The notes: generated by a model from the sequence alone, not told the origin. A DNA stretch of 46,387 nt from Streptomyces echinoruber (GCF_014651135.1 NZ_BMWH01000039.1:1-46387), one strand, 5' to 3'. Positions 24,412 to 32,866 are shown, counted from the first letter of the stretch. Numbers and translations: made by a program.

Positions 24412-26112
24412 CTACAGCTGCGTGAGCGCCCAGAACCCCACGGCGTAGCAGGCCAGGGCCAGGAGGAGGAGCGGGAGCGCGACCGAGACGGGCGGGCCGG
24501 GGCGGCGCCGCGCATGCCCGGCGGGAACGGTTTCCGGGGGACGGGCGGTGGGGGGAACGAGGGGGACCTGGGCGGTGTACGACGCGGTCGAGGTGTGGGT
24601 GGGGAGAGGGGCGAGGCCGGGAGTCGGAGGGGGCGTGGGCGCGGGGGCGGGCCGGTGCCTGACCGGGGTGAGGGGCTGGGTGGGGTGGTCGCCGGTGGCG
24701 TAGGGCTGGGGCGGGGGGAGGTGGAAGCTGCCGGTGTCCGACATGGTGGACGGGGCGGACGAGGTGGATGGGGTGGACGAGGTGGATGGGGTGGACGAGG
24801 TGGATGGGGTGGACGAGGTGGGGGTCGGCGTGGGCTCCGGGGTTCCCGCGGATTCCCGGCCTCCTGTGGTTCCCGTGGCCGGGGTGCGCGGGGAGGAACC
24901 GTTCGTCCCGGCCCCGTTTGTCACGCCTCCGCCTGTCGCGTTTCCACCGGACACGGCCGCGGATCTGGTTGCAGGCCCGGCCGCAAATCCAGTCGCAGGT
25001 CCGGCCGCGGATCTGGTTGCAGGCCCGGCCGCAGATCCAGTCGCAGGCCCGGCTGCGGATCCGGTTGCAGGCCCAGTGGCAGGCCCGGCTGCGGAACCCG
25101 GACCGGTGAGCTCGCTCCCCGGTGTGGACCGGGCACCCCAAACCGCCTGAGCCGAAGCCTCCGCTCCCGCCTCCGACTCCGCCCCCTCCGGTGTGGCCCC
25201 GGCGTCCGGCGCCTCCACTCCCGTACTCGGCCGCAGCGGCCCGTCGGGCCCGAACCCCGGTGGGAGCGGCCCGAGTTGGTCGAAGACCTCGATCAGTTCG
25301 TCGTCGGGCCCCGGTTCCGGGAGGAGTTCGGCGGCCGCGGCGAGGGCCTTGCGGGCGCCGGTGGCGGTGCGGAAGCGGGCGTCGGGGTCGGGCTGCAGCA
25401 GCGTGGCGACGACCTCCCACAGCGGTTCCGGAACACCCCGGGGCGCACCGGGCGTGCCGTGCTCGGCGAAGTACTCGACGAGGGCTCTGCTGTCGGGCTT
25501 GGCGCCCTGGAGGAGGTAGAGGGCGACGAGGCCGACGGCGAACAGGTCGGCGGGGAAGTCGGGTTCGGCGCCCAGCATCTGCTCCGGGGCGAGGTAACCG
25601 GGCGTTCCCACCACGAGGTTGGTGTCCGTCAGCCGGGGTTCGCCCAGTCGCATGGCGATGCCGAAGTCGGACAGGCGCAGGTGGGGGCGGGCGGTGCCGG
25701 TGGCCTCCAGCAGGATGTTGGCGGGCTTGATGTCGCGGTGGACGACGCCTTCCGCGTGCACCGCGGCGAGCCCGGACAGCAGCTGGTCGAGGAGGGTGCA
25801 GACGTAGGCCGGGGGAAGCGGGCCGTAGTCGTTGACCAGGTGGACCAGTGAGCCGCCGGCGACCAGGTCCATGGTGAACAGCACCTTGTCGTCGTCGGCG
25901 GCCCAGCTGGCCGGGGCCAGCACGTGCGGGTGGTCGATGCGCAGCGCCTGTTCGCGCACGAAGCGGAGCAGGGAGTGCGCGTCGCGCTGCTGCAGCACCT
26001 TGGCGGCGACGTAGCGCCGGCGGCGGTGGTCCCAGGCGCGCCACACCGCGCCGGCGCCGCCGCGCCCGATCGGGTCGGCCAGTTCGTACCGGCCGGCGAA
26101 GACCTCACCCAT
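24412..26112 (-). CDS. Membrane-anchored Ser/Thr protein kinase
   Basis: A 566-residue Hanks-type kinase. Gly loop GRGGAGAV (16-23), Lys38 in AAKVL, catalytic HRDIKPAN (125-132), DFG (149-151) and GTPGYLAPEQ (169-178) are intact, so it should be active. The Arg before the catalytic Asp suggests activation-loop control. After the kinase domain (~8-265) comes a long repetitive linker with AGPATxSA-type and STPSTS-type repeats, a basic stretch, and a single helix at the extreme C-terminus (VALPLLLLALACYAVGFWAL) with almost no extracellular part. The start at 26112 gives MGEVFAGRYEL. The HTH gene upstream is in the same orientation. Confidence 0.93.
   Translation of the reverse strand: MGEVFAGRYELADPIGRGGAGAVWRAWDHRRRRYVAAKVLQQRDAHSLLRFVREQALRIDHPHVLAPASWAADDDKVLFTMDLVAGGSLVHLVNDYGPLPPAYVCTLLDQLLSGLAAVHAEGVVHRDIKPANILLEATGTARPHLRLSDFGIAMRLGEPRLTDTNLVVGTPGYLAPEQMLGAEPDFPADLFAVGLVALYLLQGAKPDSRALVEYFAEHGTPGAPRGVPEPLWEVVATLLQPDPDARFRTATGARKALAAAAELLPEPGPDDELIEVFDQLGPLPPGFGPDGPLRPSTGVEAPDAGATPEGAESEAGAEASAQAVWGARSTPGSELTGPGSAAGPATGPATGSAAGPATGSAAGPATRSAAGPATGFAAGPATRSAAVSGGNATGGGVTNGAGTNGSSPRTPATGTTGGRESAGTPEPTPTPTSSTPSTSSTPSTSSTPSTSSAPSTMSDTGSFHLPPPQPYATGDHPTQPLTPVRHRPAPAPTPPPTPGLAPLPTHTSTASYTAQVPLVPPTARPPETVPAGHARRRPGPPVSVALPLLLLALACYAVGFWALTQL
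24758..25100 (-). repeat. Minisatellite repeats inside the kinase linker
   Basis: Three perfect 18-bp units GACGAGGTGGATGGGGTG plus a partial one (24758-24820) encode the Ser/Thr/Pro repeat. A second array (about 24960-25095), with ~24-bp units built on GCAGGCCCGGCCGC(A/G)(A/G)ATC, encodes the Ala-Gly-Pro-Ala-Thr repeat. Both keep the reading frame, so length variation between strains is expected. Confidence 0.85.
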
Positions 26113-26164
26113 GGCTGCGCGCCGCTCCTCCCCCTTCGGCCACCCCCCTGTGCTCCCCCGCGCT

Positions 26165-26713
26165 CTAGCTCTGGTGGGCCTGGTAGTGCGCGACGGCGTC
26201 CGCGGTGCGGCCGGCGCCGTAGACGCGGAGGAACTCGGCGAGTTCGGGATGGGTCGGGGCGAGGGTGTCGGCCGCGTCGATGATGTCGCCGGCGGCGGCC
26301 ACCGAGCGCAGCAGCGACTGGATTTCGCGGACCACCCGCTTGACCGTCGGCGCGCCCGAACTGTTCGTCGTCTGCGTGGTGTTGCTGAGCACCGAGCCCC
26401 CCTGCGACTTCCTGATCTCCTCCATGCGCTCGGTCGCCTCGGCCGCGCTGACACTGCCGTCCGCGACCTGCGCCGCCAGCTCCTGCAGCAACTGGACCCG
26501 CTGGACGACCGCCGGATTGCCGATCTTCGCCCGCTGGCCGCTCATCAGCTGCGACAGCATCGGCGCCGACAGTCCCAGCACCCCCGCCAGACGGGCCTGG
26601 TTGAGCCCCAGGTCGTCGATCAGCCTGCGGAAGAGCGCCCCCAGCGGCTCCCCGTACCAGTTCCGCTGCAGCTCCCGCGCTCTGGCGGTGGCTTCCTGCT
26701 GTGCGGCGTCCAT
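26165..26713 (-). CDS. Helix-turn-helix regulator upstream of the kinase
   Basis: A 182-residue protein. The central-N HTH (~25-60) reads LGALFRRLIDDLGLNQARLAGVLGLSAPMLSQLMSGQRAKI, an XRE-type fold. A helical, charged middle follows, then a Ser/Thr/Asn-rich hinge (SNTTQTTNSSG) and a C-terminal helical domain (~125-182) ending in ELAEFLRVYGAGRTADAVAHY. ATG 26713 follows a GGGGAAGCGATGGGGAGAC-type leader, weak as a ribosome site. From memory, such proteins are found beside the kinase in several streptomycetes. It may be a kinase substrate (guess). Confidence 0.88.
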   Translation of the reverse strand: MDAAQQEATARARELQRNWYGEPLGALFRRLIDDLGLNQARLAGVLGLSAPMLSQLMSGQRAKIGNPAVVQRVQLLQELAAQVADGSVSAAEATERMEEIRKSQGGSVLSNTTQTTNSSGAPTVKRVVREIQSLLRSVAAAGDIIDAADTLAPTHPELAEFLRVYGAGRTADAVAHYQAHQS

Positions 26714-26737
26714 TGCGTCTCCCCATCGCTTCCCCGA

Positions 26738-26760
26738 GAACCGCGGTTCGCTGTAGCGAA
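26738..26760. promoter_or_regulatory. Palindromic operator candidates before the HTH gene
   Basis: GAACCGCGGTTC (26738-26749) is a perfect 12-bp palindrome and TTCGCTGTAGCGAA (26747-26760) a second one sharing bases with it. They lie 25-47 bp before the start codon of the HTH gene, a usual place for autoregulation. Confidence 0.5.
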
Positions 26761-26813
26761 CCACGTCCGAGCATCTTACGGAGAGTGGTCGGCCACGGGG
26801 ACCCCCCATCTCT

Positions 26814-26844
26814 TTGCGGGAACCCCGGCGGGACCCGGTACCCT
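26814..26844 (+). promoter_or_regulatory. Possible tRNA-Ala promoter
   Basis: TTGCGG and TACCCT, 19 bp apart, end 13 bp before the tRNA. Spacing is longer than ideal, so this is tentative. Confidence 0.3.
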
Positions 26845-26857
26845 GGTGGTCGTTCGC

Positions 26858-26930
26858 GGGGCCTTAGCTCAGTTGGTAGAGCGCTGTCTTTGCATGGCAG
26901 ATGTCAGGGGTTCGACTCCCCTAGGCTCCA
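26858..26930 (+). tRNA. tRNA-Ala (anticodon TGC)
   Basis: Acceptor GGGGCCT pairs with AGGCTCC (one G-U). The anticodon arm CTGTC-TTTGCAT-GGCAG has TGC at 26891-26893. The T-arm is GGGGTTCGACTCCCC. No CCA is encoded. The integrase gene starts about 105 bp downstream, so its 3' end is the likely attachment site of the second element, though no duplicate was found within the window. Confidence 0.96.
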
Positions 26931-26940
26931 CGGCCTCGAA

Positions 26941-26980
26941 GCCCCTCTGACCTGCGGAAACGTGGGTCGGAGGGGCTTTT
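26941..26980 (+). terminator. Terminator of tRNA-Ala
   Basis: GCCCCTCTGACC pairs with GGTCGGAGGGGC (one wobble) and is followed by TTTT, a textbook intrinsic terminator 10 bp after the tRNA. Confidence 0.85.
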
Positions 26981-27035
26981 GCGCTGCTTCGGATGGGCAC
27001 GGAGTGGGCACATCGGTTCGGTTACGGTCCTGACC

Positions 27036-28901
27036 GTGGCGTACATCGAGATCAAGCAAAGGAAGGACGGGCAGGTCTGCTACGTCGTCCGCTGGCGCGC
27101 GAACGGGTCCCGCACCGGCAAGCGGGAGTCGGAGATCTTCGACGACAGGAAGGCCGCCGAGCGGTTCCGGGACTTGGTGAAGGGGCACGGTGAGCAGTGG
27201 CCGCCGGGCTGGATCCGTGGCCAGGGCTTCGTCGCGGACCTGTGCGGCCCGGAGGAGATGTTCGAGCCGTTTGCCATGAAGCAGATCGAGCTGCTGACCG
27301 GTGTGCAGGGGGACACCAGGGCGAAGTACCGGCGGCTGGTGGAGCAGAACATGTCGCCGTGGTTCAAGAGCTACTCGGTGCGCGACGGCGAGGGCGGCAT
27401 CACGCGCGAGATGGTTCAGCGGTGGGTCAACGACCTGGCGGCCGGCAGGCCGGCTCCGCACGATCCGAAGGACCGCAGGCCGCGGACGAAGTACAAGCCG
27501 AAGACCATCGCCAACCAGCACGGTCTGCTGCACGCCATCCTGCAGGCGGCCGTGGACGCCGAGCCGCCGTTGCGCTCGACCAATCCGTGTGACTTCACGC
27601 GTCTGCCGCGTCTGGACGGTGAGCAGGTCGAGGAGGAGATGGTCTTCCTCGAGCGGGAGGAGTTCGCCTGGGTCCACCGGTGCCTGGCGGAGGACGCACG
27701 GGATCTGGCCGAGGCCCTGGCGGAGACCGGCGCCCGCTGGGGCGAGGTCACCGCGCTGCAGCCCCGCGACCTCTGCCGTCGTAACGGCCTGCCCGCGATC
27801 CGCATCCAGCGGGCCTGGAAGCGGGACGAGGACGGCAGGCCGTACCTGGGTGCGCCGAAGACGAAGAAGAGCCGCCGCACCATCGTGATCACGAGCAGGC
27901 TGGAGCGGATGCTGCGGCGCAGGGCGAAGGGCAAGGCGCCGGACGATCTGCTGTTCACCGGCCCGGAGGGCGGCCGGTGGGATGCCGGAACGTTCCGGCG
28001 CCTGCGGTGGGTGCCGGCGATCGAGCGGGCGGCGCAGGAGTTCGGTCTGACGAAGCGGCCTCGCATCCACGATCTTCGTCACTCGCACGCTTCGTGGCTG
28101 ATCGCGGCGAAGGTGCCGCTGCCGGCGATCCAGGCCCGGCTGGGCCACGAGTCGATCACCACCACCGTGGACCGGTACGGCCATCTGCTCGACGCCCTGG
28201 ACGGCGAGGTACTGGCCGCGGTCGAGTGGGCCATGGATCCTGCGGCGCCGCTGCCCGGATTCCTCCTGCACTCCGGACTGGCGGACGCCATGAAGGGAAT
28301 GCCTCAGCTTCCGCACCAAAGCCCCGGTGCGATGCCGAACGGCTGGACAGGCGCAGCAGACGTAACCTGGCCGGGACCGGTACACGGCATCGGGCCCGTC
28401 TTCGTGGTCACCCTTGCGGGACGCGAGGTGCCGTTCGCCGACCGGGACCTTGCGCAGCAGGTCGTCGACCAGTGGAACGACGACCACGCCGAGGAGATGG
28501 ACGCCTTGCGGGCCTGCGGCTGGCCGGAGGACAAGGTCACCCTTCGCGGCGCCACCGGTCCGGAGGAGCGTGAGCGCTGGACGGGGGGCGGGCCGGTGTG
28601 GAGGCGGATGCCAAGCCGGCAGTTGGTCCATTCCGCCACTGTCGCTTACCGCGCGGACGGGACGCTCGCCCACGAGCCGCTGCCGGTGACGAGCCGGTGG
28701 ACGTGGGAGTTCGAACAGGAGACCTTCACTCTCAGCGCGGCCGAGCATCGCACGGCGCTCCGGCCCGACGGGACCATGGAGACACACATCCGTGGGATCA
28801 ACAAGGCAGCCGTGCGAGAGGTCTTCGACAGGGTGTGCGGCGGAACCGCGAAGGCCTGTGCTCAGCGCTCGCACTCCATCGTGGAGCGTACGCACAGCTG
28901 A
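27036..28901 (+). CDS. Tyrosine integrase with long C-terminal extension
   Basis: A 621-residue recombinase, far longer than the usual 350-450. The N-terminal arm-binding domain is YIEIKQRKDGQVCYVVRWRA (3-22), the core-binding region is ~90-200, and the catalytic domain has Arg234 (TGARWGEVTAL), HDLRH (345-349), His371 (LGHES) and Tyr381 (DRYGHL). About 235 residues follow the nucleophile. They contain a compact segment GPVFVVTLAGREVPFADRDLAQQVVDQWNDDHAEEMDALRA and a Trp-rich stretch, with no family recognised. GTG 27036 is in frame just before the arm domain. Its place next to tRNA-Ala marks the left end of an integrated element. Confidence 0.92.
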   Translation: MAYIEIKQRKDGQVCYVVRWRANGSRTGKRESEIFDDRKAAERFRDLVKGHGEQWPPGWIRGQGFVADLCGPEEMFEPFAMKQIELLTGVQGDTRAKYRRLVEQNMSPWFKSYSVRDGEGGITREMVQRWVNDLAAGRPAPHDPKDRRPRTKYKPKTIANQHGLLHAILQAAVDAEPPLRSTNPCDFTRLPRLDGEQVEEEMVFLEREEFAWVHRCLAEDARDLAEALAETGARWGEVTALQPRDLCRRNGLPAIRIQRAWKRDEDGRPYLGAPKTKKSRRTIVITSRLERMLRRRAKGKAPDDLLFTGPEGGRWDAGTFRRLRWVPAIERAAQEFGLTKRPRIHDLRHSHASWLIAAKVPLPAIQARLGHESITTTVDRYGHLLDALDGEVLAAVEWAMDPAAPLPGFLLHSGLADAMKGMPQLPHQSPGAMPNGWTGAADVTWPGPVHGIGPVFVVTLAGREVPFADRDLAQQVVDQWNDDHAEEMDALRACGWPEDKVTLRGATGPEERERWTGGGPVWRRMPSRQLVHSATVAYRADGTLAHEPLPVTSRWTWEFEQETFTLSAAEHRTALRPDGTMETHIRGINKAAVREVFDRVCGGTAKACAQRSHSIVERTHS

Positions 28902-29105
28902 CCCGTGGCGTATCAGGCCGGCTTACAGCTCAACCCGCTCGCGCTTTGGAGGACGCCTGCTGTCCAACGCGACGGGTGTCGCCATTGCTGACCGAAAGTC
29001 ATCACATGACCCTGCTTCTTCCAGTTGGCGAACCTCGCGATCAAGGCACGGACGCGATGCAGTAGCTCTCGCCCGGGCTGGCGGCCGCCGACTGAATGAG
29101 CGTTT
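28902..29105. other. Junction DNA between integrase and IS remnants
   Basis: About 200 bp without a convincing gene. On the minus strand a frame with RVRALIARFANWKK recalls the end of some transposases, too short and unsure to name. Confidence 0.4.
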
Positions 29106-29570
29106 TCAGCGTTGACGCTCCAGGGTGAGGATAGCGGCGGTGATGGATGACAGGCGGTTCGGGCTGCAGCGGGCTCTGCGGAAGATCTGCCAGGACTGCA
29201 GTCGTGCGACATCCCGTTCGACCAGTGCTCGTGCCGCTGACAGCGCCCGGTTTGTCGTGCACTGGGGCGGTGTGATTCTCGGCGGAACGGGCGTCGGATC
29301 GGTGTGGTCACCCAAGGCCCGGCGCCCAGGTGGGTCCGATCGGCGAGGACGGGGCGCCTGGGCGCTCGCGGATGCGGATGATCCGGTGGGTGCGGCCGGG
29401 CGGCGCGGGTGAGATCCACGGCAGTCGCCCGCTCAGATCGGTCATGACCTGTACGTTCACGCCGTGGCGGCGGTGCTTGAGGGAGCGGCCGACCCGGCTG
29501 TCGCCGACCTGGTCGCACGCGGCGGGCGTGCCGTCGAGCAGGACGTATTCATGATCACTCTCCCATCGCA
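29106..29570 (-). pseudogene. IS5-family transposase remnant (leftward, frameshifted)
   Basis: On the minus strand, YVLLDGTPAACDQVGDSRVG and then KHRRHGVNVQVMTDLSGRLPW, RTHRIIRIRE, VLADRTHLGAGPWVTT and finally RALSAARALVERDVARLQSW with RRARCSPNRLSSITAAILTL follow the order of an IS5-type DDE transposase. They fall in at least three reading frames, so two or more frameshifts have occurred. The part before LLDGT is missing. It meets the rightward remnant head to head. Confidence 0.8.
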
Positions 29571-29579
29571 CCCGCGGCA

Positions 29580-30148
29580 GTCCGGGCGCTCGCTTGGACA
29601 GGTGAGGGTCAGAGCGAGGTCCTGGCCGCCCTCGCCCCGACCCTCGCCGAAGCGGCCCGGACGGCATGACGAAGGCATTCGTGCTGCTGGATAGGACCCT
29701 GCTGCCGATCGACCGGATTGCGGCGGACCGGCCCTTCTACTCGGGAAAGCACATAAAGCACGGGATGAACGTGCAGCTCCTGGCCTATCCCTTCGGCCGG
29801 CTGCTGTGGGCCTCACCGGCTCTGCCCGGTGCCGTCTACGACGTCCGGGCTGCCCGTGAGCACGGCATCATCGACGCTCCCGCGGACGCTGACGCCACAT
29901 GCTGGGCGGACAAGGGGTATCGAGGCGCCGGAGGAACGGTTCGTGTCCCGTGCTGGGGCCGCTGGGAGGCACTCTCCGCGGGCCAGCAGGCGGTCAACCG
30001 GTCCCACGCGAAGAACCTCGCCCTTGTCGAGCAGGCCGTCGCCACCCTCAAGTCCTGGCGGCTCCTCCGCAAACTGCGGTGCTCGACCACCCGCATCACG
30101 AGCGTTGTCCAAGCCGTCCTCTGCTTGCATCTGGCCAGCTCAGACTGA
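29580..30148 (+). pseudogene. IS5-family transposase remnant (rightward)
   Basis: EVLAALAPTLAEAARTA in one frame, then after a shift near 29665 MTKAFVLLDRTLLPIDRIAA, KHIKHGMNVQLLAYPFGRLLW, TCWADKGYRGAGGTVRVP and LVEQAVATLKSWRLLRKLRC to a proper C-terminus. The last 160 residues are one open frame (29666-30148) and could be mistaken for a small intact gene. The N-terminal half is missing. The stop codon lies inside a terminal inverted-repeat-like sequence. Confidence 0.85.
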
Positions 30149-30164
30149 GGATGAAAAACCCTCA
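30146..30164. repeat. IS terminal inverted repeat (right end)
   Basis: TGAGGATGAAAAACCCTCA. Its complement matches 31489-31506 (TGAGGGTTTTCCATCTTC) at 16 of 18 positions. It therefore looks like the right end of the rightward IS5-type remnant, with a related solitary end 1.3 kb further on. Confidence 0.65.
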
Positions 30165-30356
30165 ATTGCCGCTACTCGTCTGGACAGCCAGCTTGATGCT
30201 GAAGGGCGGCAGCTGACTGGCTCGACGCTGTACAGCCGTCTGCATCGGATCACAGCACCCCGACCTACATGTCCCTCTTTGGAGTAGTAGCAATTGCAAG
30301 TCCGCCAGGCATGTCTGAAGCTGTCATTGTCTGCACGTCACAACACTGGAGAGGCG

Positions 30357-31127
30357 ATGGAAGAGCAGTCTCCGCAGGGAAACGGGTCTCCTGATGGTCG
30401 GCGAGAGCCACAGGTAGAGCTCAGAAAGCCACCTAACGGCGATGGCGGCGGAGGGGATGGCGTAGTCCCTGTCACACCGAAGCCGCCGCCACTCCCTCCA
30501 CCTTTTCAAGCCGCGAACTACATGTTCAGGCTCGACGGGTTCACCATCTCCGAGACCCGGTCACCTCGACATGACACAGTGCACGTCAGCTTCGGCCTTC
30601 AAGTAGGAGACAAGAAGTACCCGCCGCAAATCAAGAAGATGGGCGACCTCGGCGAGGGAAATTACCCTGTCGACCTAGAGTTCGGCCCCGTCCCTGTAAC
30701 GGACGCCGGGGAACGTGTGATTTTCAACTACACAATCCTCAATAATGGGCATGACAGTGACGCGAACATCGCTAAAACGCTCATCGACGCCACGACAGCC
30801 CTGTTGAGCAAGAAGTTCGGTGCAGGGACTTTCTGGACGGTGGTTCTCACTATCCTCGTCGACTTTATCGGCGGCATCTTCTTCGCCAACTGCGATGGCG
30901 TGGTTGCTGTGGACCAAGTGGAGCTCTCAGGGGAAGAGCTCTGGGCGAGGACCGTTGGTCGGGGTTCGGCTCATGAAACTCGCTATTATCCGGGAACTGA
31001 TTCACCGGTGGGCTGCGGGAGTAATTCAGCCTATTGGGTTTCTTGGTCCATCCTTGGTGCAGGCGTGATCCCTCCGGAAATCAACCCTGTGGTCTCAGTC
31101 CCGGCCAAGGCTAGAATTTCCGTTTAA
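30357..31127 (+). CDS. Unknown 256-residue protein, foreign composition
   Basis: A Pro/Gly-rich N-terminus (~1-48: GDGGGGDGVVPVTPKPPPLPPP) precedes a globular part: YMFRLDGFTISETRSPRHDT, EFGPVPVTDAGERVIFNYTILNNGHDSDANIAKTLIDATTALL, a hydrophobic segment FWTVVLTILVDFIGGIFFANCDGVVAVDQV (~160-190, membrane or buried core) and a C-terminal region ending ISV. GAGG lies 2-5 bases before ATG, a close ribosome site. The gene has lower GC and less biased third positions than its neighbours, consistent with recent transfer together with the IS. No family recognised. Confidence 0.7.
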   Translation: MEEQSPQGNGSPDGRREPQVELRKPPNGDGGGGDGVVPVTPKPPPLPPPFQAANYMFRLDGFTISETRSPRHDTVHVSFGLQVGDKKYPPQIKKMGDLGEGNYPVDLEFGPVPVTDAGERVIFNYTILNNGHDSDANIAKTLIDATTALLSKKFGAGTFWTVVLTILVDFIGGIFFANCDGVVAVDQVELSGEELWARTVGRGSAHETRYYPGTDSPVGCGSNSAYWVSWSILGAGVIPPEINPVVSVPAKARISV

Positions 31128-31788
31128 GGTCATCATGGAGGATCAGTCATCCGCGCAGCCTGCCTTGGTCTACCTGCTCGCCGTTATTGGAGCTTGGCCA
31201 AAGAGGGGCCGCCCTTGACCTCCTCCACTCGGAACGGACGCTCGCTGATCCCCAAAACGAGGAGTGGATCTGTAGCTTGATACCATAAGGGGGGCGTCAG
31301 GACTCCGGATGCGTGCTGCGGGGTTAGGTGGGAGCTTGGTCCCGTAGCTCGTTTTTGGGCATAGCGACATGACTGCTTCTACCGTCACTTAACAGAGGGC
31401 GCGGATCGACGCCCCTATCGTCTCGCCGCTCGGAACGAGCCGTCCACACCCTCTTGACCTTCGGTTACAGAGGATGAAAGAGGCGCAGTGAGGGTTTTCC
31501 ATCTTCGTGGCTTCGGGGCAAGCTATTTTGGAGGGTTGCACGAGCCTTTGCTACGCCGGGATCTTGTTCGGCGGCCGGTAACCCATGCATCCGCCGTGGC
31601 GGCGCCCAGCGCAGACTTCGGCGGCTGACCGGCCACCCAGTGCCGCGTCAGTCCTGGCTCACACCGTGTCGAGGCCCAACGGATTGATCGTGTGGAGCAG
31701 CGCTCAGATGGCAGAACGCACTTGAACGGTTTCCACTCGTGTGGAATCAACACGTCTCATGTCGCAGCCGGTATGTAGCGCGAAGCTA
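31128..31788. other. Non-coding or decayed DNA
   Basis: 660 bp with no supported gene. It contains a solitary IS5-type inverted repeat (31489-31506). Short frames on both strands lack ribosome sites and recognisable motifs. Confidence 0.5.
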
Positions 31789-32433
31789 TCACCAGAGGCT
31801 GAGAGGTCGCCCTGCTGACACGGCAGTCTCGATGCGACGGGCGATCTGTTCTTCTGACTCACCGAGTGCCCGGCCAGCACGGATGGCCGCCGCGATGGCG
31901 CGTGAGCGGCCGGCGGGCCCGCGCACGTCGGCGAGCGGGCCGGTGGGATCGCGGCGACGTGCCAGCCACTCCGCGCGGTTCTCCGCCGGGGTGCCCAGCC
32001 GCAGGTGTCGGGGTTGCTGGCAGGAGTGGTTGTCGCAGGTGTGGCAGATGGTCGGGTGGTCGTCGCCCCAGCCGAGACGCGGGATGACGCCGTGGGCCAG
32101 CTGGTAGCCGTACAGGTGGCCCGGGACGGTGCCCCGTCGCGTGCGGCCGGGCAGGGACGCGGCGCGGAAGCTGGCGTGGCCGGTGCTGGATATGGCACCG
32201 AAGAAGAACCAGCAGTCCGAGTCCGATGAAGTGCGGTGGACCTTGGCCCAGTACCGGGACCGCACCGACTCGTCCGCCAGCCAGGTGGCCCACTCCGCGG
32301 CCGGGATGCGCACCGGCGCCGGTTCTCCGATCAGCGCGAGCTGCTGCGGGTGAGGCCCAGGCGGCAGGGAGGGGGAGTGCCCTATCGCGGAAAGCGGGAA
32401 CAGCCCGGGCTCGACGTGCGTGTCACCCGGCAT
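31789..32433 (-). CDS. HNH endonuclease-like protein
   Basis: A 214-residue protein. RYWAKVHRTSSDSDCWFFFGAISSTGHASFR resembles the WxGxxxxxGYG opening of HNH_3 homing-type nucleases. HLYGYQLAHGVIP and CHTCDNHSCQQPRHLRLGTPAENRAEW give the HNH motif (His, CDN, NPxHL-like). The C-terminal part (GRSRAIAAAIRAGRALGESEEQIARRI) is a small helical domain of the kind found in phage HNH proteins. Coupled to the upstream gene by an 11-bp overlap. Probably a phage- or plasmid-derived nicking or double-strand nuclease. Confidence 0.85.
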   Translation of the reverse strand: MPGDTHVEPGLFPLSAIGHSPSLPPGPHPQQLALIGEPAPVRIPAAEWATWLADESVRSRYWAKVHRTSSDSDCWFFFGAISSTGHASFRAASLPGRTRRGTVPGHLYGYQLAHGVIPRLGWGDDHPTICHTCDNHSCQQPRHLRLGTPAENRAEWLARRRDPTGPLADVRGPAGRSRAIAAAIRAGRALGESEEQIARRIETAVSAGRPLSLW

Positions 32434-32866
32434 CGGCAGGTGTGTGGTCCGAGACGGCGGACGGGGAAGGAGCGGCGGTGTTCGGTGCGGAAGCCGCCGG
32501 AGGGACGGGGAGCCCCGGGCGGCGGGGGCGTCGACGTTCCGCCCGGGTCTGCAGTGTTTCGATGACCTCTTTCGCCCGGGCGGCGGTAACAGGCTTCGCC
32601 TCCCGCTCCAGCTCCTCCGCCGGCACCCCGAGCAGGTTGGCCACCAACTCGGCGTCGTTGTCGTACAACCGCAGGACGGCTGCGACCGCTTCTCTCGCCG
32701 CCCGGTCGGCCCGCTCCTTCTCCTTCGCCGCGTCCTGCGCGGCTTTCCGCTTGGCCAGGGCGTCGGCTGCGGCCAACTCTCGCGTCTTGGCCTGGAACGC
32801 TGCGATCGCCCGTACTCTGCGGCGCAGTTCTGAAGCGCTGACTCCGCTCGTCGACGTCGTGCTCAC
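32423..32866 (-). CDS. Coiled-coil protein of unknown function
   Basis: A 147-residue protein. Residues ~10-65 are a long charged helix (FQAKTRELAAADALAKRKAA, AAKEKERADRAAREAVAAVL), followed by a possible small HTH (YDNDAELVANLLGVPAEELER) and a Pro/Ala-rich tail. The GTG start has GGAGAG five bases upstream. It overlaps the HNH gene, so the two form an operon running away from the large dyad. The helix plus HTH suggests a small DNA-binding scaffold (inference). Confidence 0.75.
   Translation of the reverse strand: MSTTSTSGVSASELRRRVRAIAAFQAKTRELAAADALAKRKAAQDAAKEKERADRAAREAVAAVLRLYDNDAELVANLLGVPAEELEREAKPVTAARAKEVIETLQTRAERRRPRRPGLPVPPAASAPNTAAPSPSAVSDHTPADAG

Noticed and set aside
24758..25100. 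Regular repeats that might suggest a CRISPR array
   Set aside because: Units are contiguous without unique spacers and keep the kinase reading frame.
28913..29104. RVRALIARFANWKK frame as a further transposase end
   Set aside because: Similarity is too short and ambiguous to name a family.
29666..30148. Intact 160-residue transposase gene
   Set aside because: It starts in the middle of the DDE fold and the preceding part continues in another frame, so it is a frameshifted remnant.
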